Shown piece by piece: positions 1 to 8,551 of a stretch of 64,000 nucleotides of DNA. Numbering within the stretch: position 1 is the first letter of the stretch; the number at the start of each line of letters is the position of its first letter. Below the pieces are notes generated by a model. It was not told the origin of the DNA. It worked only from the letters and a program-made list of their open reading frames with translations, and searched no databases. The stretch comes from Candidatus Melainabacteria bacterium (GTDB lineage Bacteria > Cyanobacteriota > Vampirovibrionia > Obscuribacterales > Obscuribacteraceae). The position numbers and the translations under genes were made by a program. The stretch covers positions 744,001 to 808,000 of the forward strand of contig JADJWK010000002.1 in assembly GCA_016716405.1 (NCBI GenBank), read 5' to 3'.

Positions 1-1289
1 TGGGGGTCTGGTTCGGAATATCCGCGGCAATAGGCAACACAATTGCTGCCGGGATCGTGCGGACGCCGGGAGACATCGCCATATGGCTGCCAAACCCGAT
101 CCTGTTTCTGGGGGTCTGGCTCCTTGGTGGTCTCTATGCTTTCTGCGGAGCCTCTTCCCTTGCCGAGCTGGCTGTGGCGATCCCCAGAAGCGGCGGGCAG
201 TACAACTTCTCGAGACGGGCTGTCTCCGAGTATGCCGGCTTTGTCGTGGGCTGGAGCGACTGGCTCTCGAGTTGCGGAACCCTTGCGGCGGTGTCGATTG
301 TCGTGGGCGAATACTCCCAGATTCTCCTTCCGGCGCTATCCGGCAGGGAAAGAGAGCTGTCCGTAGCGGTCATTGTCCTGTTCGCCCTGCTCCAGTGGCG
401 GGGCATCAAGTGGGGAAGCAGCATCCAGTTAGTGACCGCGGCCCTCAAAACCATCGCCTTCGTGCTAGTCGCTGCGGCTTGCTTCTATGTCGGGCATGGC
501 GCCGGAGCTCCAGGCTTCTCTTCCGGCTCCCTGGAGCTGAAGCCGAGCTGGATCCTGCTCTCGTCGATGATGCTTGGTTTGCAGGCGGTCTTCTATACGA
601 TGGACGGATGGCACGGGGTAATTTATTTCTCCGAGGAGCTCAAGGATCCGGCGAGGGATGTCCCTCGTTCTATATTCAGCAGTGTTTTCGCCATTGTCAT
701 TATCTATGTTCTGTTGAACGCGGCAGTATTGTATGTGATGCCGATACATGAGATCGCCGGCAACAAATTCGTCCTCGGGACAGCTGCCGAGCATGTTTTC
801 GGGTCGCATGGTGACCATATCGTCAGGGCTATAATGATCGTCTCTCTGCTCAGTTGCATCAACGCCGTGCAACTTTTCTGCTCTCGCATTCTCTATGCCA
901 TGAGCACCGACGGGCTTTTCTTTCACTCCGCCGGCCGGGTCAATCGCGGCGGCACCCCGGAGGTCGCCCTGATGCTGAGCACTCTGGTGGGGATTGTTTT
1001 CGTCCTGGGATCTTTCGAGCGGGTTATTGCCATGCTTTCTTTCTTCTTCGTCGCCAACTACTCGCTCTCTTACCTGTCTCTCTTCCTGCTCAGGCTCAGG
1101 GAGCCTGAGCTGCCCAGGCCTTATCGAGCCTGGGGATATCCCTGGACTACGGGGGCGGCCCTGGCTATCTCGCTCCTTTTCCTGGCAGGTTCGCTTTTCA
1201 CGGACCACGAGAATGCCCCGCTTGCTCTATTCATGCTGCTATTGAGCTATCCGGTTTACCGGGTCGCTAAATGGTGTCGTATGCGGTGA
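1..1289 (+). CDS. APC-superfamily amino acid permease, 5' end outside window
   Basis: The reading frame is open from base 3 and has no start inside the window, so the gene is cut by the window edge. About 428 residues remain, and probably only the first few to twenty residues are missing. The first visible residues contain AAGIVRTPGDIA, which matches the G-x-G-I-F-R-T-P signature after the first half-helix of APC transporters. Hydrophobic segments recur through the chain, consistent with about 12 membrane helices. The family imports or exchanges amino acids or polyamines across the inner membrane. The substrate cannot be told from sequence. No partner gene is visible upstream; the next gene starts about 70 bases downstream on the same strand. 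Confidence 0.9.
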   Translation, partial: GVWFGISAAIGNTIAAGIVRTPGDIAIWLPNPILFLGVWLLGGLYAFCGASSLAELAVAIPRSGGQYNFSRRAVSEYAGFVVGWSDWLSSCGTLAAVSIVVGEYSQILLPALSGRERELSVAVIVLFALLQWRGIKWGSSIQLVTAALKTIAFVLVAAACFYVGHGAGAPGFSSGSLELKPSWILLSSMMLGLQAVFYTMDGWHGVIYFSEELKDPARDVPRSIFSSVFAIVIIYVLLNAAVLYVMPIHEIAGNKFVLGTAAEHVFGSHGDHIVRAIMIVSLLSCINAVQLFCSRILYAMSTDGLFFHSAGRVNRGGTPEVALMLSTLVGIVFVLGSFERVIAMLSFFFVANYSLSYLSLFLLRLREPELPRPYRAWGYPWTTGAALAISLLFLAGSLFTDHENAPLALFMLLLSYPVYRVAKWCRMR

Positions 1290-1361
1290 CTCTTAAGGAT
1301 AGATTCAGGACGGTCTCCGCTAGCCTTCTCTCCCCTATGATGGAAAGAGGAGGTGCTTTTC

Positions 1362-1691
1362 ATGAAACTCATTAGAGATCTATTCATCAAATGCCCGCCC
1401 GCTTTGATGCTACTGGTCATCATCTTCATGGCGGTGTTCGTCACTATGGCCGTCACCAGCAGAATGAGCCAGCTCGAAGCTGATTCGAGCGGTCCTCGAG
1501 GCTCGGTCATCTTGACCATTGTTGCTGTTCCCTCCGGGACCACCATCGACAAGAGCATGGTCGAGCAGGCGCGACTGAGCGAAGCCAGCCTCTTTCAGGA
1601 TGCGGTCACATCGATGCCTGCTGCGGTAGGCCGGACCACTGTCCATGCCATACCGATCCATGCTCAGGTGCGTGAGATCGACCTTCAATAG
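1362..1691 (+). CDS. Small membrane-anchored SAF-like protein
   Basis: This encodes 109 residues. ATG 1362 was chosen because AGAGGAGG ends eight bases upstream; a GTG at 1353 lies inside that ribosome site. Residues about 10-30 form one membrane helix (LMLLVIIFMAVFVTMAV). The rest is a compact domain with VPSGTTIDKSMVEQARL and a later VGRTTVHAIPIHAQV. This resembles the SAF fold seen in CpaB and FlgA proteins (a 'voluntary/optional' sequence near the start, then a conserved VGR). A periplasmic or outer-face role is inferred. No pilus or flagellar genes are nearby, so its pathway is unknown. Confidence 0.6.
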   Translation: MKLIRDLFIKCPPALMLLVIIFMAVFVTMAVTSRMSQLEADSSGPRGSVILTIVAVPSGTTIDKSMVEQARLSEASLFQDAVTSMPAAVGRTTVHAIPIHAQVREIDLQ

Positions 1692-1746
1692 ACCTCCTGA
1701 TTCTGCGGGTACAATCAAATAACAAGCAGCAAGAGACGCCGATCTC

Positions 1747-3123
1747 ATGTCCATCCATCTTCGCTCCGGTTTCATGACAAAAGAGCAAGAGCGAGATCTC
1801 CTGGAGAATATGGAGGTCTGGAGTCTCTATGAGACATCGACCGATCCTGCCGAGCGAGCTGCCGGAGAGTCAGCTATTCTCCACGCTTACCGGCAGATCG
1901 GTCTTGATCCGCCCCGTATGTCCTGGTGCTCCTCGCCCCTGAGCATGACGATTTCCCGGGCCACCCTCGAGCTTCTCGGCGGGATGCAGGTGGACAGAAG
2001 CGAGAAGCTTTCCTCGGCAATCAAGGCTCCCTGGTCAGAGAGCTTTATGGGAAGAGGCTTGAAGAGACCGATCAGGGACGAGATCCTGCTCGAGGCTGAA
2101 GACACTCTCGAGCAGATACTCGGCAAGGGTGTTCTGGAGTCCCTTTGCGAGCTCTCCACCAGCGACGGCTGGTCGGCGTCAACCATGTCCTCCCGGGCGT
2201 GGGGGGCTTCCAGAAATACGAGGGACAACCAGATTCGCTGGAGCGATAGCCGCCTGTTTCGGGGCGGTGGCTCCGCCATCGATATCGATCAGCTCATGGC
2301 GCTTCTTACCAGGTCTATCGATCTGGTGTTCCGCAGCGGGAACATACCCGAATCAGTCCTGTCCGAATCTTTCGCATCAGCCGAGAATCTGCTCGGGCGA
2401 CAGATTACTGATGATGAGAAGGAGATGATGCTGCAGTACTGCCATTATCGCAATCTCGGCCGCTTTGTGGAGCTGGTTCAGAGCTCCCTGGTCGATGCTT
2501 GCTACGGGCAGTTCGACGCCAGATTTCTGGCGGTGCCCGACTTCCTTCGCAACGAGATGGATCTAGAGACTCCTACCGACAAGCTCGTGCCGCTCATGGC
2601 AATCGTTCGCACCGGTGCGGCATTTGTGCCCCACGAGCGCTATTGCTGGCTCTATGAGCGGCTCGGGTCCCTGAAGCTCGACCATAGGAGCAGACCGCAT
2701 TGCGAAGATGGACCCTGCATCACATTCGCCGACGGGTTCGAAGTCTTCGCCTGGCACGGCATAGCTATATCCCGGCGGCTGGTGATGGAGCCAGACACGA
2801 TTACAATAAGAGAAATCGAGAAAGAGAAGAACGTCGAGGTTCGCCGGATTCTCATCAGTCGATTCGGAGAGGACAGGTTCATCACCGAATCCGGTGCCGA
2901 GGTCATCGACGAAGACCCGCGTTATGGTACGCTCTATCTCAAGCGCCTCACCGGAGACTTTCCCATAGTCATGGTCAAAGTTCTCAACGCCACGCCCGAG
3001 GCTGACGGTAGCTTCAAGGCATATTTCATCCGGGTACCGCCGGAGGTCAGCTCGGCGAGGCAGGCGGTCGCCTGGTCCTTCGACATGAGCGAAGGCGATT
3101 ACGATCCGCTTGAAGAGTCATGA
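1747..3123 (+). CDS. DUF6745-domain protein
   Basis: This encodes 458 residues, predicted soluble. The C-terminal third has the features I recall for DUF6745: HCEDGPCITFADGFEVFAWHG, then EVRRILISRFGEDRFI, GTLYLKRLTGDFPIVMVKV, and a final YFIRVPPEVSSARQAVAWSF. The N-terminal part (TKEQERDLLENMEVW, then GLDPPRMSWCSSPL) also fits the family. No biochemical function is established to my knowledge. The start is uncertain: ATG 1747 and ATG 1777 are both in frame and neither has a strong ribosome site. A TACAAT box at 1710-1715 could be the -10 of its promoter. It stands alone on this strand and converges with the following gene. Confidence 0.75.
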   Translation: MSIHLRSGFMTKEQERDLLENMEVWSLYETSTDPAERAAGESAILHAYRQIGLDPPRMSWCSSPLSMTISRATLELLGGMQVDRSEKLSSAIKAPWSESFMGRGLKRPIRDEILLEAEDTLEQILGKGVLESLCELSTSDGWSASTMSSRAWGASRNTRDNQIRWSDSRLFRGGGSAIDIDQLMALLTRSIDLVFRSGNIPESVLSESFASAENLLGRQITDDEKEMMLQYCHYRNLGRFVELVQSSLVDACYGQFDARFLAVPDFLRNEMDLETPTDKLVPLMAIVRTGAAFVPHERYCWLYERLGSLKLDHRSRPHCEDGPCITFADGFEVFAWHGIAISRRLVMEPDTITIREIEKEKNVEVRRILISRFGEDRFITESGAEVIDEDPRYGTLYLKRLTGDFPIVMVKVLNATPEADGSFKAYFIRVPPEVSSARQAVAWSFDMSEGDYDPLEES

Positions 3124-3166
3124 TTTCAGCTTCCAGGGCATACGAAATCGAACCCGGAAGCAGATT

Positions 3167-4639
3167 CTAACTGGGGGTTCTGAGATGAGGCGGCAGGGCA
3201 TCAGTCGGCACCGAGCCCGGGCTCGTGGGAGCAGTGGTGGGCGTAGCGGGTGCTGCCGGAGCCGCTTGTTGAGCTGGCTGGTTGAAGTCCGGTGCCGGTG
3301 CTTTGTTCATCATTTGCAGACCGAGAACGGCTATTGCGATGAACAGTACAATGACGAGGATCATTCCGAATCCGCCCGGGGCCCCGGCTGATTCGTAGTC
3401 CCTGGAGCGATTGTATTCGGATCCGTCGTAACCAGGTCTTTCCATCGAGTCCGACGTCCACCGGCCGGCTCCGGCAGGGGGTGACGGTGTCATTGCTCCG
3501 GCGCCCGCTCCGGGACTTTGAACCGGGAGCTGGTCGTGCGAAGCGGTCAGGGATTTGGGAGTCGGTATGGCATCGAGCTGGGATTTCCAGTCGTCCACCT
3601 CCGCGGTCGGGCTTGCCTGCGGTGTCGGCGCTGGTGCCTGACCCATGCCCGCCCCACCGATGATGCCCGCGCCGCCGGGCGTGGGTATGGAGTCGAGCTC
3701 GGACTTCATGCCGGCGCCGCCGGCTATGCCGCCGCCACCGGGCGTGGGTATGGAGTCGAGCTCGGACTTCATGCCGCCGCCAGCCATCATGCCGCCGCCA
3801 GCCATTTTGCCGCCGCCAGCCATTTTGCCACCGCCAGCCATGCCACCGCCAGCTATTCTGCCACCAGCCAAGCCGCCGGCACCGGGCGTGGGAATCGAGT
3901 CGAGCTCGGACTTCAGACCGGCGCCACCGCCAGCCAAGCCGCCGGCACCGGGCGTGGGAATCGAGTCGAGCTCGGACTTCAGACCGGCGCCACCGCCAGC
4001 CATGCCGCCGCCACCGGGCGTGGGAATCGAGTCGAGTTGAGATTTGAGATCAGGATTGCTCGCGGCCCTTCCAGGGGCTGCTGCTGCTCCGCCTGGACCG
4101 ATCCAACCGGTGTCGATCTGGGCGCGATCATCCTGTGCTGCTGCTGGTTTGGGACCGCCTGCTCCGGGTGTCGGGATGGAGTCGAGCTGTGCCTTCCAAC
4201 TCTCGGCGGCGGCTACGCCGGGCGCCCGCACATCGGAGGGCGGAATGGTGTCGTTTTGTGGGTCTTGGGCTGCCTGCTGCTGGAGACGCTGTCTCTCTTG
4301 AAGCGGCATGTTTCCTGTCGCTATTCCGGAGCCTGGATTGCCGGGGGCTGGTCTCGGTTGACCCGGAGTCGGGATTGAATCGAGTTGCGATTTGAGATCG
4401 CCGGGTGGGCTCTGTCCTGCTTCTGCTGCTGCCGCAGGTGGTATGGAGCTGAGCAAGCTATCCAGAGGATTGCCGGCTGGTTTGCTGCCCGGGGTCGGAA
4501 TCGAATCCAGTTGCGATTTCATGTCGCCGGCCCCGGAAAGAGCCTCGTGACCCTGGCAAAAGTAATTGTTAGCCGGAGTTCCGGCTCGGGGGATTGGCTT
4601 ACCGCAAGTCCTGCAGACCTGTATTTGCCCGGAGCTCAT
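3167..4639 (-). CDS. Zinc-finger membrane protein with nine LDSIPTPG repeats
   Basis: This encodes 490 residues. A putative zinc finger lies at the N-terminus (C9-x2-C12 ... C28-x2-H31). A long disordered Gly/Ala/Pro-rich region follows, with nine copies of a peptide close to K-S-[QE]-L-D-S-I-P-T-P-G; the first copies are at residues 40-51 and 82-93 and the last is WKSQLDAIPTPK. A single membrane helix lies at about 424-444 (MILVIVLFIAIAVLGL), with a Pro/Ala-rich tail of about 46 residues beyond it. Start 4639 is preceded by AGGAG at good spacing. I recognise no family. The repeats look like docking sites on a flexible tether, which is inference. The gene is divergent from the GRG-repeat gene across a 120-base gap. 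Confidence 0.8.
   Translation of the reverse strand: MSSGQIQVCRTCGKPIPRAGTPANNYFCQGHEALSGAGDMKSQLDSIPTPGSKPAGNPLDSLLSSIPPAAAAEAGQSPPGDLKSQLDSIPTPGQPRPAPGNPGSGIATGNMPLQERQRLQQQAAQDPQNDTIPPSDVRAPGVAAAESWKAQLDSIPTPGAGGPKPAAAQDDRAQIDTGWIGPGGAAAAPGRAASNPDLKSQLDSIPTPGGGGMAGGGAGLKSELDSIPTPGAGGLAGGGAGLKSELDSIPTPGAGGLAGGRIAGGGMAGGGKMAGGGKMAGGGMMAGGGMKSELDSIPTPGGGGIAGGAGMKSELDSIPTPGGAGIIGGAGMGQAPAPTPQASPTAEVDDWKSQLDAIPTPKSLTASHDQLPVQSPGAGAGAMTPSPPAGAGRWTSDSMERPGYDGSEYNRSRDYESAGAPGGFGMILVIVLFIAIAVLGLQMMNKAPAPDFNQPAQQAAPAAPATPTTAPTSPGSVPTDALPPHLRTPS
3553..4522 (-). repeat. Nine imperfect LDSIPTPG-coding repeats
   Basis: The DNA encodes nine copies of a 12-residue unit with an invariant LD-x-IPTP core. 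Copies are separated by variable Gly/Ala/Pro linkers. Middle copies share nearly identical DNA, including linkers rich in GCCACCGCCAGCC, so some copies arose by recent duplication. Outer copies differ in linker and in codons yet keep the peptide, which suggests selection on the peptide rather than on the DNA. Confidence 0.85.
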
Positions 4640-4759
4640 GGATTGGGATCTCCTGTTTGTTCCGTTACAATCATGTACCCATCTGAACCGCGATTTCTTT
4701 CCACGGTCCTTAAAATGGTACAGTACCTCGTCTGTTGATATCTACTGAGGCTGAACGCT

Positions 4760-5695
4760 ATGAACCGGAAGTCCGGCAAGTCGTCCTCTGACGAGTCCAA
4801 ACGCCGGGTAAGGCGAATGAGCGAAGACGAGTCAGTTTCTTATAAGCAGAAGCGCGAGGCCGGGAGAGAGCCTCGCCCTGAAGACGAGGGAGGCCGGCCC
4901 GGGCGGCGCCCCGAGCGCGAAGAGCGTCCTAACAATTTGCATCTTTATATCAGCCCCCGGCTGCTGGACCTGGCAGCCGAGCTGGCCGACGAGGCGGGAA
5001 TGCCAGTGCGGCTATTTCTTTGCGAACTCATCAAGAACGGCCTCCTCACTCAAGCCGGAAACACCGGCAAGTCCCGGTATACAGCCGAGTTCGTCTCGGA
5101 GAACAAGCGCCGGATCTCTTACTGGCGGCCCGAGTCCGGTGAGGCTTCCGAAATCGAGCAAGGTCGCCCTGGTCAGGGGCGCTTCAGCAGGGAGGAGGAA
5201 GGCGAGTATTCGGACCGCGGAAGATCCGGTCACGCCGGTCGGGGCAGGTCTGGCGGTGGCGCCGGTCAGGGCGGAGCCGGCCGGGGCAGAGCCGGTCAGG
5301 GCGGAGCCGGCCGGGGCAGAGCCGGTCAGGGCGGAGCCGGCCGGGGCAGAGCCGGGCAGGGCGGAGCCGGCCGGGGCAGAGCCGGTCAGGGCGGAGCCGG
5401 CCGGGGCAGAGCCGGGCAGGGCGGAGCCGGCCGGGGCAGAGCCGGTCAGGGCGGAGCCGGCCGGGGCAGAGCCAGTGAGGGCGGAGCCGGCCAGGGCAGA
5501 GCCGGCGAGGGCGGAGCCGGACGGGCCAGAGCCGGTCAGGGCGGCAAGACCGGCGGCTATGGCAAGAAAACCGGCGGCGGATTTGGTAAACCTCGCGCCG
5601 GTGGCAACTATGCCGGCGGTCATGGCAAGAAAACCGGCGGTTCGGGCGGTCATGGCCGTGGCGGCTCCAGACCCGGTCGAAAAACCAGCCGCTAG
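4760..5695 (+). CDS. Basic protein with RHH-like segment and GRG-rich repeat tail
   Basis: This encodes 311 residues. The N-terminus is charged and disordered. A folded stretch at about residues 58-100 reads NNLHLYISPRLLDLAAELAD followed by a second helix ending in IKNGLL; a strand followed by two helices resembles a ribbon-helix-helix DNA-binding unit. From about residue 165 the chain is a tandem decapeptide GQGGAGRGRA, then a GKKTGG-rich basic tail. Gly/Arg tails of this kind commonly bind nucleic acids. The molecule may coat or bridge DNA or RNA; this is inference and I know no named family. Its TAG stop overlaps the stop of the convergent 73-residue gene within a CTAG. Confidence 0.7.
   Translation: MNRKSGKSSSDESKRRVRRMSEDESVSYKQKREAGREPRPEDEGGRPGRRPEREERPNNLHLYISPRLLDLAAELADEAGMPVRLFLCELIKNGLLTQAGNTGKSRYTAEFVSENKRRISYWRPESGEASEIEQGRPGQGRFSREEEGEYSDRGRSGHAGRGRSGGGAGQGGAGRGRAGQGGAGRGRAGQGGAGRGRAGQGGAGRGRAGQGGAGRGRAGQGGAGRGRAGQGGAGRGRASEGGAGQGRAGEGGAGRARAGQGGKTGGYGKKTGGGFGKPRAGGNYAGGHGKKTGGSGGHGRGGSRPGRKTSR
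5251..5550 (+). repeat. 30-bp tandem repeat, about ten units
   Basis: About ten 30-base units in direct tandem encode the decapeptide GQGGAGRGRA. Neighbouring units are almost identical, and a single T/G difference (GGTCAG versus GGGCAG) alternates in the middle units, implying a 60-base unit was also duplicated. The last units are degenerate (SEGGAGQGRA, GEGGAGRARA). There are no spacers, so this is not a CRISPR. The array is a likely hotspot for length change. Confidence 0.9.
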
Positions 5696-5913
5696 GTCTT
5701 TGGTTTGCCCACGTATTGATAGAGCAAGAGGATTCGTCCGCCGTGCGGGCCTGTGTCGATGGGCGTAAGCGAGATCATCTGGTACTGGTATCGCATATGC
5801 TCGAGAATCGACTTCGACACATCGTCAACCGGCATCACGTCCTGGATGACCAAAAGCGGCTTCTGAATGTATTTTCCGGTCTTTAAATCGACAACATCAG
5901 AGAGTTTTGGCAT
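5692..5913 (-). CDS. Small conserved-looking hypothetical protein
   Basis: This encodes 73 residues. AAGGAGG lies about nine bases before the ATG at 5913, so translation is well supported. The protein is soluble, with no signal or membrane segment: an N-terminal MPKLSDVVDLKTGKYIQKPL stretch, a central VMPVDDVSKSILEHMRYQYQ helix and a C-terminal strand ILLLYQYVG. I do not recognise a family. Its stop codon overlaps the stop of the opposite-strand GRG-repeat gene by three bases inside CTAG. Confidence 0.65.
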   Translation of the reverse strand: MPKLSDVVDLKTGKYIQKPLLVIQDVMPVDDVSKSILEHMRYQYQMISLTPIDTGPHGGRILLLYQYVGKPKT

Positions 5914-5964
5914 TCCACGGCGCCTCCTTGATTCGAACTTGCGGGTACAAGATATCCCTACATT

Positions 5965-7041
5965 CTAGTCGCTTGAAAACCCGTGGGATCCAGCACCGCA
6001 TTCAGTGCTGACTTCCCTGACCTCTATGCCCACCCGGGCTAGCTTTGCCCTGATTTCCGGAAGCGCCCTCCTGGCGGCTTCGACCCCGTTACGATAGCCC
6101 TTGCGGGCGTCGGAGCGGCTGGTGGAAATCAAGGAGATTCCGGTGGTGTCGGGATGAATGACTATATCTGCCATGAGCTCTTGCGGATCGTCAATGTCGT
6201 AGAGACCCCAGGAGATCATTCGTTGCGCCACGCTGCCGGCTTTGCGAAAGTGGTCCGGGGGGAGCTCGCGAAACGGCTCGTCGATATTGACTGCGATCAC
6301 GAAATCGGCACCCATCTGCCGGCATTGCTTGACCGGCAGATTGCAGACGACTCCGCCGTCCACCAGGAGCTTGTCTTCGATCGCCACGGGCTTTCTGAGC
6401 GAGGGAACGGCGCAGCTGGCTTGCAGGGCGTAGCCGAGATTGCCCTTGCGGATCATGTACGGCTTGCCGTCCAGGAGATTCAAGACTACCGCGGCGAAAG
6501 GGGTCTTGAAGGAAGAGATCTCCAGTTGATCGGCGGTAAGCCCTGCCACCAGATATTTTCGAAAAGAATTGCCGCCGTAGAGACCGTCGTAGGGATGGAA
6601 GCCGAGCATGCGCGGGGCGAAGAGAAGCGGTGCGGCGACGATGCGAAACCAGAGGGGCACGGTCATGAAATGTCTCATGCCGTTGGCTGTGCGAACTTCC
6701 TCATACATCGCCTCCGGCGTCACCCCGGCACAGTAGAAGCCGCCCACCACCGAGCCGATACTGGTGCCGGTCACGCAGTCGAACTTGATTCCGGCCCTGT
6801 CCAGCACCGAGAGAGCTCCAACATGAGCGGCTCCGCGAGCCCCCCCGCCGCCGAGAGCCAGGCCGATCTTGGGACGATCTTTTCCCGGCACCATATCGAG
6901 GATAGGGCTCTTGAATATTCTTGCTTCACTGCGATCGGCGGCGCATGTCACCTCGAGAGCAGACTCTGCGGCTGAGCAAGATAGACTGAGCGGGGCTAGA
7001 AAAGCCAGCAAGGCGACTGTCAAGGCGAGAAAACGGGACAT
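5965..7041 (-). CDS. Exported patatin-like phospholipase/esterase (RssA-type)
   Basis: This encodes 358 residues from ATG 7041, which has GGAGGA just upstream; an in-frame ATG at 7062 would add seven residues. A signal peptide (FLALTVALLAFLAPLSLSC) precedes the patatin domain. The oxyanion loop is GLALGGGGARGAAH, the nucleophile is the Ser in GTSIGS, and the dyad Asp lies in VDGGVVCNLPV. Patatins are Ser-Asp acyl hydrolases acting on membrane lipids. Length and motif order fit bacterial NTE/RssA-like members. It follows the small exported-protein gene at 7081-7635 by about 40 bases and may share its transcript. Confidence 0.92.
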   Translation of the reverse strand: MSRFLALTVALLAFLAPLSLSCSAAESALEVTCAADRSEARIFKSPILDMVPGKDRPKIGLALGGGGARGAAHVGALSVLDRAGIKFDCVTGTSIGSVVGGFYCAGVTPEAMYEEVRTANGMRHFMTVPLWFRIVAAPLLFAPRMLGFHPYDGLYGGNSFRKYLVAGLTADQLEISSFKTPFAAVVLNLLDGKPYMIRKGNLGYALQASCAVPSLRKPVAIEDKLLVDGGVVCNLPVKQCRQMGADFVIAVNIDEPFRELPPDHFRKAGSVAQRMISWGLYDIDDPQELMADIVIHPDTTGISLISTSRSDARKGYRNGVEAARRALPEIRAKLARVGIEVREVSTECGAGSHGFSSD

Positions 7042-7080
7042 GAGTCCTCCAGCGGGAAACATGCCTAAGAGTATAAACTT

Positions 7081-7635
7081 CTACTTGCCCGGTATCTCGA
7101 TCTCCGAACTCTTTATATTCTTCTCTTTAGCCCACTGCGCCGCTCTCTGGGCCTGCATTCCCTTGAGGACTTTGAGCTTGTCCATCATCGTCTCGCCGGG
7201 GGCTCCGGGATTGTGGAGAGCGCTCTTGCCGTCCGGACGCCTGAAATTCTGTCCGGGAGGCGGACCCGATTGCTCCGGAATCGGCCTGGTCATGAGCGGT
7301 GCCGGAGCAAGAGACTGCGATTTGCTCTGCTGATTGTTCTGATTCTGATTCTGATTCTGACTGTAGCCGGGTCGATTCCGATAATAGGTAGACGGACCCG
7401 GAGCCATCCCCTGCTGCAAGCCCAAACGCATTCCCGCCCCGGGATTAATGTTGTGCTGCTTGTCCCGGTGGTACTGCAGATTGTCCCTGGACTGGTCGCC
7501 CCGGAATTTCTCCAGGCGTTGCAGAGCGTCGCCCTTGTTCGAAATATAGCCGCCATTCTGCTGTTTGTCCTGAGCCTGGCAGGGGAGGCTGACAAATAAT
7601 GAAAGAAGCAATATGGTTGTCAATCTGGCGCTCAT
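7081..7635 (-). CDS. Exported low-complexity protein
   Basis: This encodes 184 residues. A clear signal peptide (RLTTILLLSLFVSLPCQAQ) is followed by a polar chain with a QNQNQNQN tract and Pro/Gln-rich stretches, and a C-terminal helix (MMDKLKVLKGMQAQRAAQWA). No catalytic motif or family is recognised. It is probably a periplasmic or cell-surface protein. It precedes the patatin gene on the same strand. Confidence 0.65.
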   Translation of the reverse strand: MSARLTTILLLSLFVSLPCQAQDKQQNGGYISNKGDALQRLEKFRGDQSRDNLQYHRDKQHNINPGAGMRLGLQQGMAPGPSTYYRNRPGYSQNQNQNQNNQQSKSQSLAPAPLMTRPIPEQSGPPPGQNFRRPDGKSALHNPGAPGETMMDKLKVLKGMQAQRAAQWAKEKNIKSSEIEIPGK

Positions 7636-7661
7636 AGAATCCTTATACCAGATAAGTATGG

Positions 7662-8510
7662 CTAATTTGTAATCTCAGCCGGATCCTCGTTGTGATCCCG
7701 GAGCTGGTTCAGGTCGATCTCGTCTGACTGGAACCTGTCGAGTAGCCCGCTCTCCCGGATCTTGAAGATGATCCGGTCGGCCATGAAACCTTCCGGATTA
7801 AGCGAATAGGCGCCGGAGAATGGATATCCGAACAGGAAGACCAGATAGACATTGAGCGAGACGCTGGCTGCCACGACGCCGGTCATGATCAGCTGGAAAG
7901 TCAGGCTCTCCACGGCAAAGAGATAGGTGAAAGCAACGGTGGTTATGCCACCGGTAATGAGCACGGCCCAGAGCACCGGCGAGACTCCGTGCATGCTGGA
8001 GAGGAGGCGCTTGCGCCGGCAGTCTCCCAGGTTTTCCATCTGGCTCAAGATCCGGGAGCGGATGTCGGTCTGCGAATCGTCCTCGGGTTTGCAACCGATA
8101 GCCTGGCGCCAGAGCTGGTCGACGGTGATGGCGGCTTTTTTGCTCACCTGGCACCGGCTCATGGCTTGCCATTCCTCGTCGATCACTATATCGACATAGC
8201 TTGCTGCTAGCTTCTTGACTCTCTCTCCGGTCGCGGATGGCAGACCATCCGCCAGGATGAATATATTGGCCACGGCATTGGCCTCCTGCTCGATGGTCAC
8301 TCGAATCTCCGCCATGGTGTTCATCGTGTCCACGACTATCAGACCGAGGAGAACGGCGTAGAGGGTGCCGATCACCTGGAAGAGGCTGCCGCCTATGTTA
8401 TTGACCGATTCGCGACTGGGCACGGTGACCCATTTGCGGACCAGCACCGCCCCGGCCGCCGCAACGGCGGAGCTCACTATCACTACAATTGCGCCGATCA
8501 GAAGGGCCAT
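7662..8510 (-). CDS. DUF4239 (bestrophin-like) membrane protein
   Basis: This encodes 282 residues. Membrane helices lie at the N-terminus (LLIGAIVVIVSSAVAAAGAVL), around residue 50 (FQVIGTLYAVLLGLIVVDT), and as a pair near residues 190-235. Between them is a soluble helical region with EQEANAVANIFILADGLP and a Cys-containing stretch. The order and the TLYAVLLGLIVV motif match DUF4239, a family distantly related to bestrophin channels; function is not established. The gene is followed by the secreted-protein gene at 7635 with only 26 bases between. Confidence 0.75.
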   Translation of the reverse strand: MALLIGAIVVIVSSAVAAAGAVLVRKWVTVPSRESVNNIGGSLFQVIGTLYAVLLGLIVVDTMNTMAEIRVTIEQEANAVANIFILADGLPSATGERVKKLAASYVDIVIDEEWQAMSRCQVSKKAAITVDQLWRQAIGCKPEDDSQTDIRSRILSQMENLGDCRRKRLLSSMHGVSPVLWAVLITGGITTVAFTYLFAVESLTFQLIMTGVVAASVSLNVYLVFLFGYPFSGAYSLNPEGFMADRIIFKIRESGLLDRFQSDEIDLNQLRDHNEDPAEITN

Positions 8511-8551
8511 GGAGCCTGCTCTCCCTCTAGTAAGATCGCCCCAATTGTATC

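Noticed and set aside
5251..5550. CRISPR array
   Set aside because: The 30-base units are adjacent with no spacers and code in frame for a decapeptide; there are no cas genes.
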